Notes: generated from the letters alone by a model not told the origin. A stretch of DNA of 64,000 bases from Candidatus Pedobacter colombiensis (GCA_029202485.1 CP119313.1:3348001-3412000); one strand, 5' to 3'; shown: positions 28,141-36,724, counted from the stretch's first letter. Program-made: numbers and translations.

Positions 28141-28750
28141 TGCAAATCGGGGAAAAGCTACAAAACAAGAAATTTTGCTTTGTCTGGAATGGGGTTATAT
28201 GATCTTCCGTTACACACTTTATTTTCTCGAAATACCCGGCGAACTGGCCACTTAATGTCTCCCCTGAATATTGCCTAATTTCTAAACCGCTGCATTTTTG
28301 CGGCCCGTCATTTGAAAATGTTCCAATAACCATATACTGCTTAACTGCTCTGCTCGCTATTGTAATGTAACGGCTAATCTGTTCCTCGGTGGTTAAGAAA
28401 TGGAATGCTGCCCGGTCATGCCAGATATCATAGCCCTGATCCGGCTCAAATTCGGTAATGTCAGATACGATCCATTTCACTAAGGCCGACTGCTCTCCCA
28501 ACCGCAATTTTGCCCTCTCCAATGCCTTTTCCGAAATATCCAATACTGTAATGTTCCGATAGCCTTTTGCTAAAAGAAAATCTACCAGTTTACTGTCTCC
28601 ACCCCCTATATCAATAATACTTGCCGTTTTCGGAAGATTAAAGCCATCTATGAAATCCAGAGAAGTATGGGGTACATCCTGTGTCCAGCTTACTTCATGG
28701 GCTTGCTTATTTGTAAAGACGTTTTCCCAATGTAATTTCTTATCCACCAT
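28133..28750 (-). CDS. Class I SAM-dependent methyltransferase
   Basis: A 205-residue methyltransferase. It shows SWTQDVPHTSLDFID, the SAM motif I ASIIDIGGGDSKLVDFLL, motif II TVLDISEKALERAKLRL, and the post-motif region DIWHDRAAFHFLT. This pattern (Methyltransf_11/12, with HDRAAFHFL) is common in small thiopurine- or tellurite-type-like methyltransferases in Bacteroidota; the substrate is unknown. It is first in a two-gene unit with the acetyltransferase, so both may modify the same small molecule. Confidence 0.85.
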   Translation of the reverse strand: MVDKKLHWENVFTNKQAHEVSWTQDVPHTSLDFIDGFNLPKTASIIDIGGGDSKLVDFLLAKGYRNITVLDISEKALERAKLRLGEQSALVKWIVSDITEFEPDQGYDIWHDRAAFHFLTTEEQISRYITIASRAVKQYMVIGTFSNDGPQKCSGLEIRQYSGETLSGQFAGYFEKIKCVTEDHITPFQTKQNFLFCSFSPICNA

Positions 28751-28944
28751 TTTTAGATTATTCAGTAAATATAATCCTCATCGTTTTAAGCTGACCAAAA
28801 TTCCAGAAAAACTTTGCATTCTCTTTCGGTGCAAGCTTTGACGAACCCTGATTTTACAGCTTTTGATCCATTTATTGCCTTCGACCAATCGGTTAAGCTC
28901 ATTTTTAAAAAGTAAGCTCATCTGCGACATATAAATTTTTCAAT

Positions 28945-29019
28945 CGAAACGGACAAAAAGGGCAGCTAAGATAATGTCTGCCTGTACCTGCGGGCGCATA
29001 ATGGCGCACTGCCGTTTCG
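28945..29019. repeat. Nested inverted repeats upstream of ssb
   Basis: CGAAACGG (28945-28952) pairs perfectly with CCGTTTCG (29012-29019). Inside lie GGCAG/CTGCC (28961-28965, 28978-28982) and a small GCGC...GCGC stem. The block is visibly richer in GC than its surroundings and comes 150 bases before the first gene of the mobilizable module. It may be a structured leader, a single-strand origin or a lead-region promoter. Confidence 0.45.
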
Positions 29020-29168
29020 CCACCCTTCGGGACTTATAGCCCTCCGGTCCCTTCAGCCATTCCTTTTCAGCTTTCTTTTTTCCCGTTTTTTCTTTTGAAA
29101 AATTCTTTTGGAAAAAAGGGGAAAAGAGAGCGAAACAAAACAGTGTTCACAACTAAAAAACAAATGTT

Positions 29169-29573
29169 ATGGAAATCATCACAGGCAGGATTACCGCAGA
29201 TGCAACGGTAAACACCACAAGGAGCGGCAAAGAGGTCGTTAATTTTTCAATCGCCATCAATGACGGCTACAAACCCAAAGGCGGAACCTTTCAGGAAATC
29301 ACCACCTATGTAAACTGTGCTTATTGGCTGAGTACAAAGGCTACAAATCGGTTAAGAAAAGGTGTTATGGTACAGCTATATGGGCGTATCGGCATGAATG
29401 TGTTTACAAAGAACAATGGCGAGGCAGCAGGTTCAATAACCTGTCATGTCAATGACTTCAAAACACTGTCCCCAATTCGGGGGGCTTCCAATGGGCAACA
29501 CAGCGCAAACCTCAGCAATCTGGCTACAGCAGCGGTTCAAAGCACGCAGGGCAATGACGATTTGCCATTTTAA
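29169..29573 (+). CDS. ssb: Single-stranded DNA-binding protein
   Basis: A 134-residue SSB. The OB fold shows ITGRITADATVNTTRSGKEVVNFSIA, YVNCAYWLSTKATNRLRKG and VQLYGRIG. A linker follows, ending with the acidic tip NDDLPF that recruits partners in bacterial SSBs. Element-borne SSBs protect the incoming single strand after conjugation and damp the SOS response. It leads a run of plus-strand genes through PRTRC to the mobilization set. Confidence 0.9.
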   Translation: MEIITGRITADATVNTTRSGKEVVNFSIAINDGYKPKGGTFQEITTYVNCAYWLSTKATNRLRKGVMVQLYGRIGMNVFTKNNGEAAGSITCHVNDFKTLSPIRGASNGQHSANLSNLATAAVQSTQGNDDLPF

Positions 29574-29621
29574 ACAGGTTCTCAATCAACAAAATTTCAA
29601 ATCATTTTAATTACAAATATC

Positions 29622-30158
29622 ATGGCACACGATAGCAATATAGCAGAAGCAGCCATCTATGTAGGCACTTATGCGAAATACAATGACGGTTCACTATTTG
29701 GAAAATGGCTGAAACTTAGCGACTACAGCGACATCACGGAATTTTACGAAGCCTGTGCTTTGTTGCATAAGGATGAACAAGACCCTGAGTATATGTTTCA
29801 GGACTACGAACACATACCCGAAGAGTTGGTAAGTGAATGCTCCCTTTCTGAAAAGTTTTTTATGGTACGCGATGCTTTGGAGGATTTAGGCGATTCAGAA
29901 ACAACCCCTTTTTTGATATGGTGCAACAATACGGGTAGAAAACTTTCATCTGAGGACACCGACGATCTCATAGCAGATTTTAAGGATGATTATATAGGCG
30001 AGTATGATAGTGAGAAAGATTTTGCGTACGAGTTAGCACAGCAGCGCAATGACCTGTCAGAGTTTGCGAAATCCTATTTCGATTATGAAGCCTACGCAAA
30101 CGATCTTTTTGGTGACAGCTATTGGAGCGAAGACGGGTATGTATTTTATAATTCCTAA
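29622..30158 (+). CDS. ardA: Antirestriction protein ArdA
   Basis: A 178-residue, strongly acidic protein matching ArdA: EAAIYVGTYAKYNDGSLFGKWL at the start, then EFYEACALLHKDEQDPEYMFQDYE and the closing AYANDLFGDSYWSEDGYVFYNS. ArdA is an elongated DNA mimic that blocks type I restriction enzymes during entry of conjugated DNA. Its place right after ssb is the classic leading-region arrangement. Confidence 0.92.
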   Translation: MAHDSNIAEAAIYVGTYAKYNDGSLFGKWLKLSDYSDITEFYEACALLHKDEQDPEYMFQDYEHIPEELVSECSLSEKFFMVRDALEDLGDSETTPFLIWCNNTGRKLSSEDTDDLIADFKDDYIGEYDSEKDFAYELAQQRNDLSEFAKSYFDYEAYANDLFGDSYWSEDGYVFYNS

Positions 30159-30196
30159 CCCGACAGGTTTTCAAAATGAAGGAAATCAAAACCCAT

Positions 30197-30219
30197 GCAG
30201 ACGGGGATGCCCCGTCTGC
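30197..30219 (+). terminator. GC-rich hairpin between ardA and the next gene
   Basis: A perfect 10-bp stem (GCAGACGGGG with CCCCGTCTGC) closes on ATG. Only TTTACAC follows, so it is a weak terminator at best and may be an attenuator or mRNA-stability element that separates ssb-ardA from the genes after it. Confidence 0.5.
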
Positions 30220-30241
30220 TTTACACTAAAAAATTAAGATC

Positions 30242-30613
30242 ATGAAAGCACTGAACCTATTAACGAATACAGAAAAAGGAAGGATTCTCATTGAATTGTT
30301 CCCCGAAGAAAAAGCGCCCATTATAGCAGCTATACTAGAACGCAGTCAGTACCTAAAAGAACATGAAATAAAACTAAGGCAGCAATGGGCAGATGGCTTT
30401 ATCACCTTTGATTTTTGGTACAGCCTTGCCATAGAAACAGAAAAGGTTATCCATAAATACAGGTATAACCTAGAGCGCAGCAGTAAGGTATTCAGCGACC
30501 AGTTATTTTATGGACACATGGCCATGTTTACCAATGACTGCATTGTAAAATACGCAGACAACAGAACCGACCACCCAAAGTTTCAGAAAATGGTCAGTGT
30601 CCTTTTTGGGTAA
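30242..30613 (+). CDS. Hypothetical mobile-element protein
   Basis: A 123-residue, mostly helical protein (MKALNLLTNTEKGRILIELFPEE... and a FITFDFWYSLAIETEKVI segment). I do not recognise a domain. Small genes of this kind sit between ardA and the PRTRC genes in Bacteroidota elements, so it is a module member by position only. Confidence 0.6.
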   Translation: MKALNLLTNTEKGRILIELFPEEKAPIIAAILERSQYLKEHEIKLRQQWADGFITFDFWYSLAIETEKVIHKYRYNLERSSKVFSDQLFYGHMAMFTNDCIVKYADNRTDHPKFQKMVSVLFG

Positions 30614-30648
30614 AAAGCTATTACCATTCACCATAAAAATTTACAGCA

Positions 30649-30864
30649 ATGCAAATAACAGATTTAATGGGCGGCATTATCATCGTCACAGACCTGAAAG
30701 CCGCTATAGAGCAGGTAGAATTGTTCATTGAACTCACACACGAAGATGCAGCCGACACGCCATCCTTACAACGGTTCGATCAGCAAAGGCTTCGCTATTG
30801 GAAGGACATGCAGCAAAAACTAATGCAGCTACAATTAGAAATGGATAACAAAGACAAAATTTAA
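30649..30864 (+). CDS. Small helical hypothetical protein
   Basis: 71 residues, acidic and largely coiled (RLRYWKDMQQKLMQLQLEMDNKD). It has no recognisable domain. It is 35 bases after the previous gene and 4 bases before the next, so it is clearly part of the operon. Confidence 0.55.
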   Translation: MQITDLMGGIIIVTDLKAAIEQVELFIELTHEDAADTPSLQRFDQQRLRYWKDMQQKLMQLQLEMDNKDKI

Positions 30865-30868
30865 AATC

Positions 30869-31111
30869 ATGAAACATCTAATCGACACCACCGACCCCAT
30901 GCTATGGGGCATAGTTGCCCTTAGCATGGGCATAATCACCCGATATATCATTGGCGGCAGACAATACAGACGAAGGGGCGCGGGAGGCTTACAGCATTTC
31001 AACACTTCCTGTTTTGCATGGGTACTGCTCGTTTTCTTTTTGGAATGGGTTTTCAAATGGGCATCCTATGGCCTGATACTACTCGGCCTTTTTCTAATCC
31101 TCAACGCTTAA
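30869..31111 (+). CDS. Small membrane protein
   Basis: 80 residues with two likely membrane helices: LWGIVALSMGIITRYIIGG and the long CFAWVLLVFFLEWVFKW...LILLGLFLIL segment, separated by a basic loop (RQYRRRGAGG). No family is recognised with confidence. It lies just upstream of the PRTRC protein E gene. Confidence 0.55.
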   Translation: MKHLIDTTDPMLWGIVALSMGIITRYIIGGRQYRRRGAGGLQHFNTSCFAWVLLVFFLEWVFKWASYGLILLGLFLILNA

Positions 31112-31137
31112 TTATTCAATCACAAAAATTAAAAATC

Positions 31138-31683
31138 ATGGAAACGAATTTCTTTCAATCGCTTGCGGCCTTACCTGCGGCCAGTAACAGCGAATGGGTT
31201 GTAGTCATCAAGCAACTGGAAAACAAGATGATTGTATCAGTACTCTATAAGGATGAAACGTGTGGGGACAGTGCAAGAAAAATAATCCCAACGCTCAATT
31301 TTAATGATAGCCCTATCAGGTTGGACACTTGCTTCTTCCCTGATCTGAACACTGCCTTTACAGGAACATTTGAAATCCACAGCAATATGGAGCATTACCT
31401 CAAACAACAGGAAATCGCAAAGCTGAACGCCAAGATGGTTAAGGATAAAAACAAACCTGTTAAAGCCAAGACGGAAGGCATAGCAGAAGAAAACCCGAAA
31501 ACTGAAAGGGAGCGGAAATATGAAGCTGCTATGAAAGAGGCCGATGAACTCGAAGCAAACGGCAAGCACAGGGAGGCATGGATGAAAGTTCCTGAACCAT
31601 CCGACTATCCCGAATATGCGGACATCCTTCGTAAGCGCAGGGAGGATTTATCTAAAGTCATTTTCCCACCGAGCCTTTTTTAA
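31138..31683 (+). CDS. PRTRC system protein E
   Basis: About 181 residues from ATG at 31138; an upstream frame reaching 31018 overlaps the membrane-protein gene and is shadow. The N-terminus METNFFQSLAALPAASNSEWVVVIKQL and the C-terminal KYEAAMKEADELEANGKHREAWMKVP are the PRTRC protein E pattern. PRTRC is a conserved cassette (ParB-related, ThiF-related) on plasmids and integrative elements; its function is unknown, with a maintenance role supposed. Genes E, C, F, B and ThiF follow here in order. Confidence 0.85.
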   Translation: METNFFQSLAALPAASNSEWVVVIKQLENKMIVSVLYKDETCGDSARKIIPTLNFNDSPIRLDTCFFPDLNTAFTGTFEIHSNMEHYLKQQEIAKLNAKMVKDKNKPVKAKTEGIAEENPKTERERKYEAAMKEADELEANGKHREAWMKVPEPSDYPEYADILRKRREDLSKVIFPPSLF

Positions 31684-31702
31684 TCACCTAAAATTCAAAA
31701 CT

Positions 31703-31921
31703 ATGTTAATCGCTAAGGAACTCCCACGCATTTTTCTCTATAAAACAAAGGAACAGGAAACAAGGCTATCAGACCCCGAACCAAAATTCAGCCCTATGGC
31801 CGTCATGAATTTTTATGCTAATACTTTTACTGAACTTGTCACCGCCAATATTGAAGGACCTGTTATAAAAGATGATGAAGTACAGTATAGGTTCGTCAGC
31901 ACATTAGGTACAAAAGGATAA
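31703..31921 (+). CDS. PRTRC system protein C
   Basis: 72 residues from ATG at 31703 (MLIAKELPRIFLYKTKEQE), with LSDPEPKFSPMAVMNFYANTF and VQYRFVSTLGTKG at the end. The SPxxVMxFY...PELxxA-like phrase is typical of PRTRC protein C, which resembles the ubiquitin-like fold partner of ThiF/E1-like proteins; its ending is GTKG rather than a strict GG. That resemblance is from family knowledge. It is 19 bases after protein E. Confidence 0.82.
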   Translation: MLIAKELPRIFLYKTKEQETRLSDPEPKFSPMAVMNFYANTFTELVTANIEGPVIKDDEVQYRFVSTLGTKG

Positions 31922-31983
31922 GTCATGAAAAACAACTATAGAAAAACAGCTAGGGTTATCCCCAAGCAACAAAATCAGCAGTC

Positions 31984-33084
31984 ATGGAAACCTTACAAAA
32001 ATATAGGCCGCTTAGTCAAAGCGTTAGACGCAACAAGGAACGCAGCACAGGTGCAAAAAGAAAAATTAAGGAGCGCACCGATTTACCTGCTACCAATGGT
32101 TTTTTAAAAAGCCGTTTTGTTCCGATGGTCATGGGTAAAGCATCCCTAAAAGATTGGAAGCAGACACAGCAGGATTTCTTTAGCTCCTATCATCACTTTG
32201 TAGATGCCAAAGGCATTACCCCTATTGATTACGCCAAGCAGGTATTCCCCTTTAATATTGCACTAGCCTATCGGCAGGTAAAAGATTATATGGAGCAAAA
32301 TTATTTCCTAAAGGAAATTCTGATTACAGAAAACAGCAATAGTTCATGTTGTATCACGACTGTAGAAGCCTACGATACCAATATGACTTTATACTACGTA
32401 CCACTCAGACCATTATTCCGTCTGCAAAAGGATAAGAGCAAGCGGTTAGCATGTGACCTGCTCCTCTCTGTATGTGCCTACTTAATGAATGTTGCGCATA
32501 TACCATCTTATCACCGTGGTGACTATATAGCTACCTGTTATGAGATGATAAAGGAATCGACAGCATCAGAACCTGAAGATTGGTTTAGTAAAGCAGAATA
32601 TAACAGTGCCTTATCGGAGTTTAAGGAAGCGGATTATTTTGGCAAGCGGCTAGGCAGGCAGTTGGCTAATACTTGCCATCTGCAACAGTGGCAAAAGAGA
32701 CTGGACATGTTTAAGATAAATGACGGATGGGACGCCACTGTTTTTATGGTGTCCGAAAAAGCACACCGTCTTTATCTTGATTACCCCAATCAGAAGTTTT
32801 ATGAAAACATCAATCCCGAATTGTTTTTCGCAAAAGAGGATGAGCGCACACGAGCTGATGAGTATATCTCCTTTACGTGGTCTGAGAGCGGATGGCTTTT
32901 TGACGAGTTATTTGAAATGGTCAACAGTGACTTACAGGAAAATGGCATTGTAGATGAGCCGCTACAATTGAAAACATTTGATAAACCCGGTGGTAGCAAC
33001 TATAATAATCTTGATTTTGAAAAACGCCTTTTTGAGCTTTTAAGTAACCTTTCTGAAATCTTATATAACCTAAGCGATGAATAA
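31984..33084 (+). CDS. PRTRC system protein F
   Basis: A 366-residue protein. The first 35 residues are basic; then come SLKDWKQTQQDFFSSYHHFVDAKG, AYRQVKDYMEQN and MNVAHIPSYHRGDYIA, in line with PRTRC protein F. Function unknown. The start at 31984 is the best supported; an alternative small frame at 31925-32107 overlaps it and has no support. It overlaps protein B by 8 bases. Confidence 0.78.
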   Translation: METLQKYRPLSQSVRRNKERSTGAKRKIKERTDLPATNGFLKSRFVPMVMGKASLKDWKQTQQDFFSSYHHFVDAKGITPIDYAKQVFPFNIALAYRQVKDYMEQNYFLKEILITENSNSSCCITTVEAYDTNMTLYYVPLRPLFRLQKDKSKRLACDLLLSVCAYLMNVAHIPSYHRGDYIATCYEMIKESTASEPEDWFSKAEYNSALSEFKEADYFGKRLGRQLANTCHLQQWQKRLDMFKINDGWDATVFMVSEKAHRLYLDYPNQKFYENINPELFFAKEDERTRADEYISFTWSESGWLFDELFEMVNSDLQENGIVDEPLQLKTFDKPGGSNYNNLDFEKRLFELLSNLSEILYNLSDE

Positions 33085-33793
33085 CATAACCCCACTTTTT
33101 GAACAGGTCTATCTTCCGCAAAAAGCACTCCTGATCTATCAGACGCTTGAAGAAGACAAAGACATCTATGTGGAAGCCTACGACATAGACGATCATGGCT
33201 CCCCCATCAATGCACATCCTTTATCTACATCCGAATCTGTAGCCCTTGCCAATAGCCTTGCAGCTTCCAGGCAACTGCAAACCAACTTCCTGCAAAGTGA
33301 AGGTCTGCTACCTGAAAAATTATTGTATATGGAAATAGGTATAAGCGGCTTTGCGGTTTGGTACAGCCCTGAGCAGAAAGAGCCCTTATTTTTTACAGAT
33401 AGTTTAGGCATACCCTGCGGACAGGCGCATGTACCTGCGCTCATTTGGAAAGCGGACAAGAAAAGCCTTGAGGTTTTTGCATACAAGGGAAAGGAAAAAC
33501 CTGTATTAGAAACGCCTCTTTTCAATGCCCCGTTTTTCAATATGTATAGTAGTGGAAAAGTGTGTATGGGTACTGTAAATAGTAGTTTCACTGATGATTG
33601 CTGTTTGGAAACATTTATTCAGCAATGGGAACACGCTTTCTTTAATTCTTATTTCAGCCATACCATTGGCGGCCATGTTCCTGTTAAGGGTAATTTGGTG
33701 AGCCTGTGGCACAGCCTTGTAAACAGCGATGATAAATTCCCTGAAAGCAGATTAGTAAAAACAAACCGTTCACTTAAAGACCTTTTGAAATGA
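33077..33793 (+). CDS. PRTRC system protein B
   Basis: A 238-residue protein with LLPEKLLYMEIGISGFAVWY, HVPALIWKADKKSLEVFAYKG and NMYSSGKVCMGTVNSSF, the PRTRC B core (a conserved block that resembles the Cys-containing E2-like/prokaryotic E2 family D region; V-C-M-G-T). It overlaps F before it and ThiF after it by a few bases, so the three are coupled. Confidence 0.85.
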   Translation: MNNITPLFEQVYLPQKALLIYQTLEEDKDIYVEAYDIDDHGSPINAHPLSTSESVALANSLAASRQLQTNFLQSEGLLPEKLLYMEIGISGFAVWYSPEQKEPLFFTDSLGIPCGQAHVPALIWKADKKSLEVFAYKGKEKPVLETPLFNAPFFNMYSSGKVCMGTVNSSFTDDCCLETFIQQWEHAFFNSYFSHTIGGHVPVKGNLVSLWHSLVNSDDKFPESRLVKTNRSLKDLLK

Positions 33794-34590
33794 AAACAGC
33801 AGAACCCATGCACTTTGTGCATAATTACCTCATTAACCCGACTAACCCAATCCGTGTAAACCTGATGGGTGCAGGTGGCACAGGCAGTAATATGATTATG
33901 GAACTTGCAAAGCTTAATCGCGCTTTAGTTGCATTAGGCCATGCAGGTTTTCAGGTGCAGCTTTGGGATAATGATACGGTAAGCGAGTTAAATACCCTGC
34001 GCCAGCTTTTTGCAAAATCTGAAATCGGGTTAAATAAGGCAGTGGCAAGGATAAATGCAGTTAACCGTTTTTGGGGCACAAACTGGAAAGCGGTGCAACA
34101 TACCTTCTCTGATAATGAGCTGCCTTATAAACAGAATAACAGGGCAAACATTTACATTTCTTGTGTCGATAAGATTGCAGCACGTTTTGAAATAGCAGCC
34201 GTACTAAAGAAACTGGCAGATGAAAATAACTGTTATAGGGATATTCCTTTGTATTGGATGGATTTGGGCAATGCACAATTCACAGGACAGGTTATACTTT
34301 CGACCATTAGCAAAATCAAACAGCCCGATTCAAAACTATACAAGCCTGTCAGCTACCTGCCTTTTGTCACAGATGAATTTAAAGAATTACTGGAAAGCCA
34401 ATCCGACGAGGATGTGCCAAGCTGTTCGGCAGCGGAAGCACTGGATAAACAAGGTTTATTTATCAATGCAGAAGTAGCCAAAAAAGCAGCCTGTTTACTC
34501 ACTGATATGTTCCGCAGCGGAATGACCGCGAATAGGGGCATTTTTACGAATCTGAACACTTATGTAAGCCAGCCACTCAAAGTGGCTTAA
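33790..34590 (+). CDS. PRTRC ThiF-family (E1-like) protein
   Basis: A 266-residue protein with the ThiF/E1 nucleotide-binding start RVNLMGAGGTGSNMIMELA, then VQLWDNDTVSELNTLRQLF (the D-x-D-x-V-xx-xN-L-RQ-F pattern of E1-like adenylating enzymes), YISCVDKIAARFEI and a later CSAAEAL. E1-like enzymes adenylate the C-terminus of a ubiquitin-like partner. With C as a small partner and B with an E2-like look, the cassette could be a prokaryotic conjugation-like system; this is inference. It is the last PRTRC gene. Confidence 0.88.
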   Translation: MKTAEPMHFVHNYLINPTNPIRVNLMGAGGTGSNMIMELAKLNRALVALGHAGFQVQLWDNDTVSELNTLRQLFAKSEIGLNKAVARINAVNRFWGTNWKAVQHTFSDNELPYKQNNRANIYISCVDKIAARFEIAAVLKKLADENNCYRDIPLYWMDLGNAQFTGQVILSTISKIKQPDSKLYKPVSYLPFVTDEFKELLESQSDEDVPSCSAAEALDKQGLFINAEVAKKAACLLTDMFRSGMTANRGIFTNLNTYVSQPLKVA

Positions 34591-34602
34591 ATCAACTTAA
34601 AA

Positions 34603-34694
34603 CGGCGGGAAACCGCCGCCAAAACTACGGCCTCGTTTCACTCGGGGGTAGTTTTGGCGCGATGGAAATGGTGCAGCGTAAAAACGCTGCGGGT
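34603..34694 (+). terminator. Cluster of three hairpins after PRTRC
   Basis: First, CGGCGG-GAAA-CCGCCG (34603-34618). Second, an 11-bp perfect repeat GCCAAAACTAC...GTAGTTTTGGC (34618-34628, 34648-34658) with a GC-rich inner loop. Third, GCAGCGT-AAAA-ACGCTGC followed by GGGTTTTC (34673-34694), the most terminator-like of the three. Together they probably end the PRTRC transcript. Confidence 0.6.
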
Positions 34695-34878
34695 TTTCTG
34701 ATGGTATTTTATAGCTTTTGATAACCACAATTGTTCTTTAGTTACAGGTTTTATAGAAATCCTGAATTGTGTTAAACGCTGATTTATATGTAAATCCTAA
34801 CCCCTTAAGCACTTCCTTACTTCCAATATTATTTCGGTGAGGGATAACACCATGCTCTTTGATGCATTGACTGACTCC

Positions 34879-35055
34879 TTATTCTCCTTCTTGTTGTTGC
34901 AACATTTCCTCAAGGACGGTTATGGCTCCTGAAATTCGAAGCAACGTCTGTTTCAGCTCCATTTCTTGTTGCTCTAGTTTTCTTAATTGCCTTTCACCAG
35001 CTGAATAGTTATCGCGTAAATCCGCAAGTCGCTTTTTTAATGATGTCTTGTCCAT
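34879..35055 (-). CDS. Small coiled-coil protein
   Basis: A 58-codon frame (ATG at 35055, TAA ending at 34879). It encodes a highly charged, helical, coiled-coil-like peptide (KKRLADLRDNYSAGERQLRKL..., then EEMLQQQEGE). Composition and clean start look coding, but I have no family. It is the only short minus-strand gene facing the PRTRC end. Confidence 0.5.
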   Translation of the reverse strand: MDKTSLKKRLADLRDNYSAGERQLRKLEQQEMELKQTLLRISGAITVLEEMLQQQEGE

Positions 35056-35198
35056 TTTTAAGTTCTTTGGGTATGATGGTTTATATTACCCAATAGATGC
35101 AATTGCAAACTACCATTTTTTAAGGTTAGTTTGATTATTGGTCAGCATACTTATATGCTTATCGAAAGGAGGGCCTGCCGGCCAGGCCCCGCTTTAAT

Positions 35199-35483
35199 TT
35201 AAACAACCAAAGACTTAAGTTTGTTGCTAAGTTCGGTTATGCCGGCTTTTTCAAGGCATAGTGCAGCAAGATCGGCAAGCTTGTTGATCGACTCTTTTGA
35301 AGCAAAATCAATTAATAAATTGTCCCCTTTAGCTGCTGCACTGATACCACGTTCAATGGCCTGGCTCAACAGCAACACATCCTTTCTTTGTAGTTTTAAA
35401 TCCACCTTTACCTGGTCTTCCATTCCCGGAACACTCAGAACCGCATCATAGATGACGGCTACCCCTTCTGTTTTCATACGCAC
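35199..35483 (-). CDS. Hypothetical protein
   Basis: A 94-residue protein (MRMKTEGVAVIYDAVLSVPGMEDQVKV at the start; SQAIERGISAAAKGDNLLIDF in the middle). Alpha/beta-looking, no domain recognised. A Met two codons in is an alternative start. It is divergent from the primase-like gene, leaving about 150 bases of shared control region. Confidence 0.5.
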   Translation of the reverse strand: MRMKTEGVAVIYDAVLSVPGMEDQVKVDLKLQRKDVLLLSQAIERGISAAAKGDNLLIDFASKESINKLADLAALCLEKAGITELSNKLKSLVV

Positions 35484-35629
35484 ATTTTTAATGGTTAATC
35501 ATCACCACCAAAAGTAGCTACCGTAGCTGATTTTCAGCTGTATAGAATTTATACAGCTAACCCTTTTGTGGTTCCACGCACTTAGTTTTGTCATACTTTT
35601 TAAGATGAGTGAAAACGAAATAGTGCAGT

Positions 35630-36538
35630 ATGGAAAAAGAAAAGCAAAGCATCTCTTGCAGTCAGGCAAGGAAAATCGACATCGTAAATTATCTGGACAG
35701 CATAGGCTTTCAGCCGCACAGGATCAAGGGTAGTGACTACTGGTACCATTCGCCTTTCAGGCTGGAGAAAACGCCTTCCTTTAAAGTCAATAAAGAATTG
35801 AATAGGTTCTACGATTTCGGGGAGGGCTGGGGTGGGAACCTTATAGACTTTGGCACGCACTTCTACAACTGCTCCGTTGCAGATTTCTTAAAAAGCCTGC
35901 CAAATCTTTCTTCTTTTCAAAAGCTGGTTAAACCTTTTCAACCAATAGCCAATGTACCATCATTAAAAGTCAATATCCTTTGCTCCGCTCCCATTACCGC
36001 ACCTTCACTTATCAGCTATCTTTCTACACGAGGGATATCAAAAGATTTAGCGTTGCAATTCTGTGAAGAGCTGCATTATAAAATTGGCCGTAAAAACTAT
36101 TATGGAATCGGATTCAAAAATGATATAGGGGGCTATGAAATCCGCAACCCTTATTTCAAGGGCAGCTCCTCTCCTAAAGCAATTACTACCATCATTAAGG
36201 GCAATAAAAAACTCTCCGTTTTTGAAGGCTTCTTTGACTTCCTGTCTTTTGTTACCCTTTATCAAAAAATACCTTCTTCCCATTCAGATTTCCTGATCCT
36301 GAACAGCCTCTCCTTTTTTGAAAAATCATTAGAACAAATGATGGCCTATGAGGTCGTGGATTTATATCTGGACAACAACACTGCCGGACAGCATTGTACT
36401 GTCAAAGCCTTAGCTGCAAATAAATGCTTTCAGGACAAATCCGGCCTTTATAAAGGATATGAAGACCTTAATGACTTTTTATTGAAAAAGCGGATCGTAT
36501 CTGTGCAATCTGATCCTTCGCTAAAAGAGCCGCCCTAG
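35630..36538 (+). CDS. Element-borne primase-like protein (CHC2/TOPRIM)
   Basis: A 302-residue protein. Its N-terminal part follows the primase zinc-binding layout (IVNYLDSIGFQPHRIKGSDYWYHSPFRLEKTPSFKVN..., then FYDFGEGWGGNLIDFG) but lacks the CHC2 cysteines, as in related mobile-element primases. The C-terminal part is TOPRIM-like, with FEGFFDFLSFVTLY and VDLYLDNNTAGQHC. It would prime the transferred single strand or element replication. It stands directly before the oriT candidate and mobilization genes. Confidence 0.85.
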   Translation: MEKEKQSISCSQARKIDIVNYLDSIGFQPHRIKGSDYWYHSPFRLEKTPSFKVNKELNRFYDFGEGWGGNLIDFGTHFYNCSVADFLKSLPNLSSFQKLVKPFQPIANVPSLKVNILCSAPITAPSLISYLSTRGISKDLALQFCEELHYKIGRKNYYGIGFKNDIGGYEIRNPYFKGSSSPKAITTIIKGNKKLSVFEGFFDFLSFVTLYQKIPSSHSDFLILNSLSFFEKSLEQMMAYEVVDLYLDNNTAGQHCTVKALAANKCFQDKSGLYKGYEDLNDFLLKKRIVSVQSDPSLKEPP

Positions 36539-36594
36539 TAAAACCAGAGCTACTACAATAATTCCAAAAGCTTCTCTCTCAAAGAAAGGTTAAC

Positions 36595-36681
36595 CCGATT
36601 ACCTGTGGGCCCTGTAATCGGCAAGATGAATGGTTGTAATACAACCAAAATTTGCTGCCCTTACTCCGGAGTCGTGGGCAG
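36595..36681. other. Candidate origin of transfer (oriT)
   Basis: Three inverted repeats in 87 bases just upstream of the mobilization genes. CCGATTAC / GTAATCGG (36595-36602, 36614-36621); TGGTTGT-AAT-ACAACCA (36631-36647); and CTGCCC...GGGCAG (36655-36660, 36676-36681) enclosing the 10-base palindrome ACTCCGGAGT (36663-36672). Such hairpin sets flank nick sites in many oriT regions. The nick site itself was not identified. Confidence 0.5.
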
Positions 36682-36724
36682 GCTTTAAAAACAACGATTG
36701 CTTTTTTAAACGTGAAAAAGATAA

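Noticed and set aside
31925..32107. 60-codon frame between PRTRC C and F
   Set aside because: Overlaps PRTRC F in another frame and has no family support.
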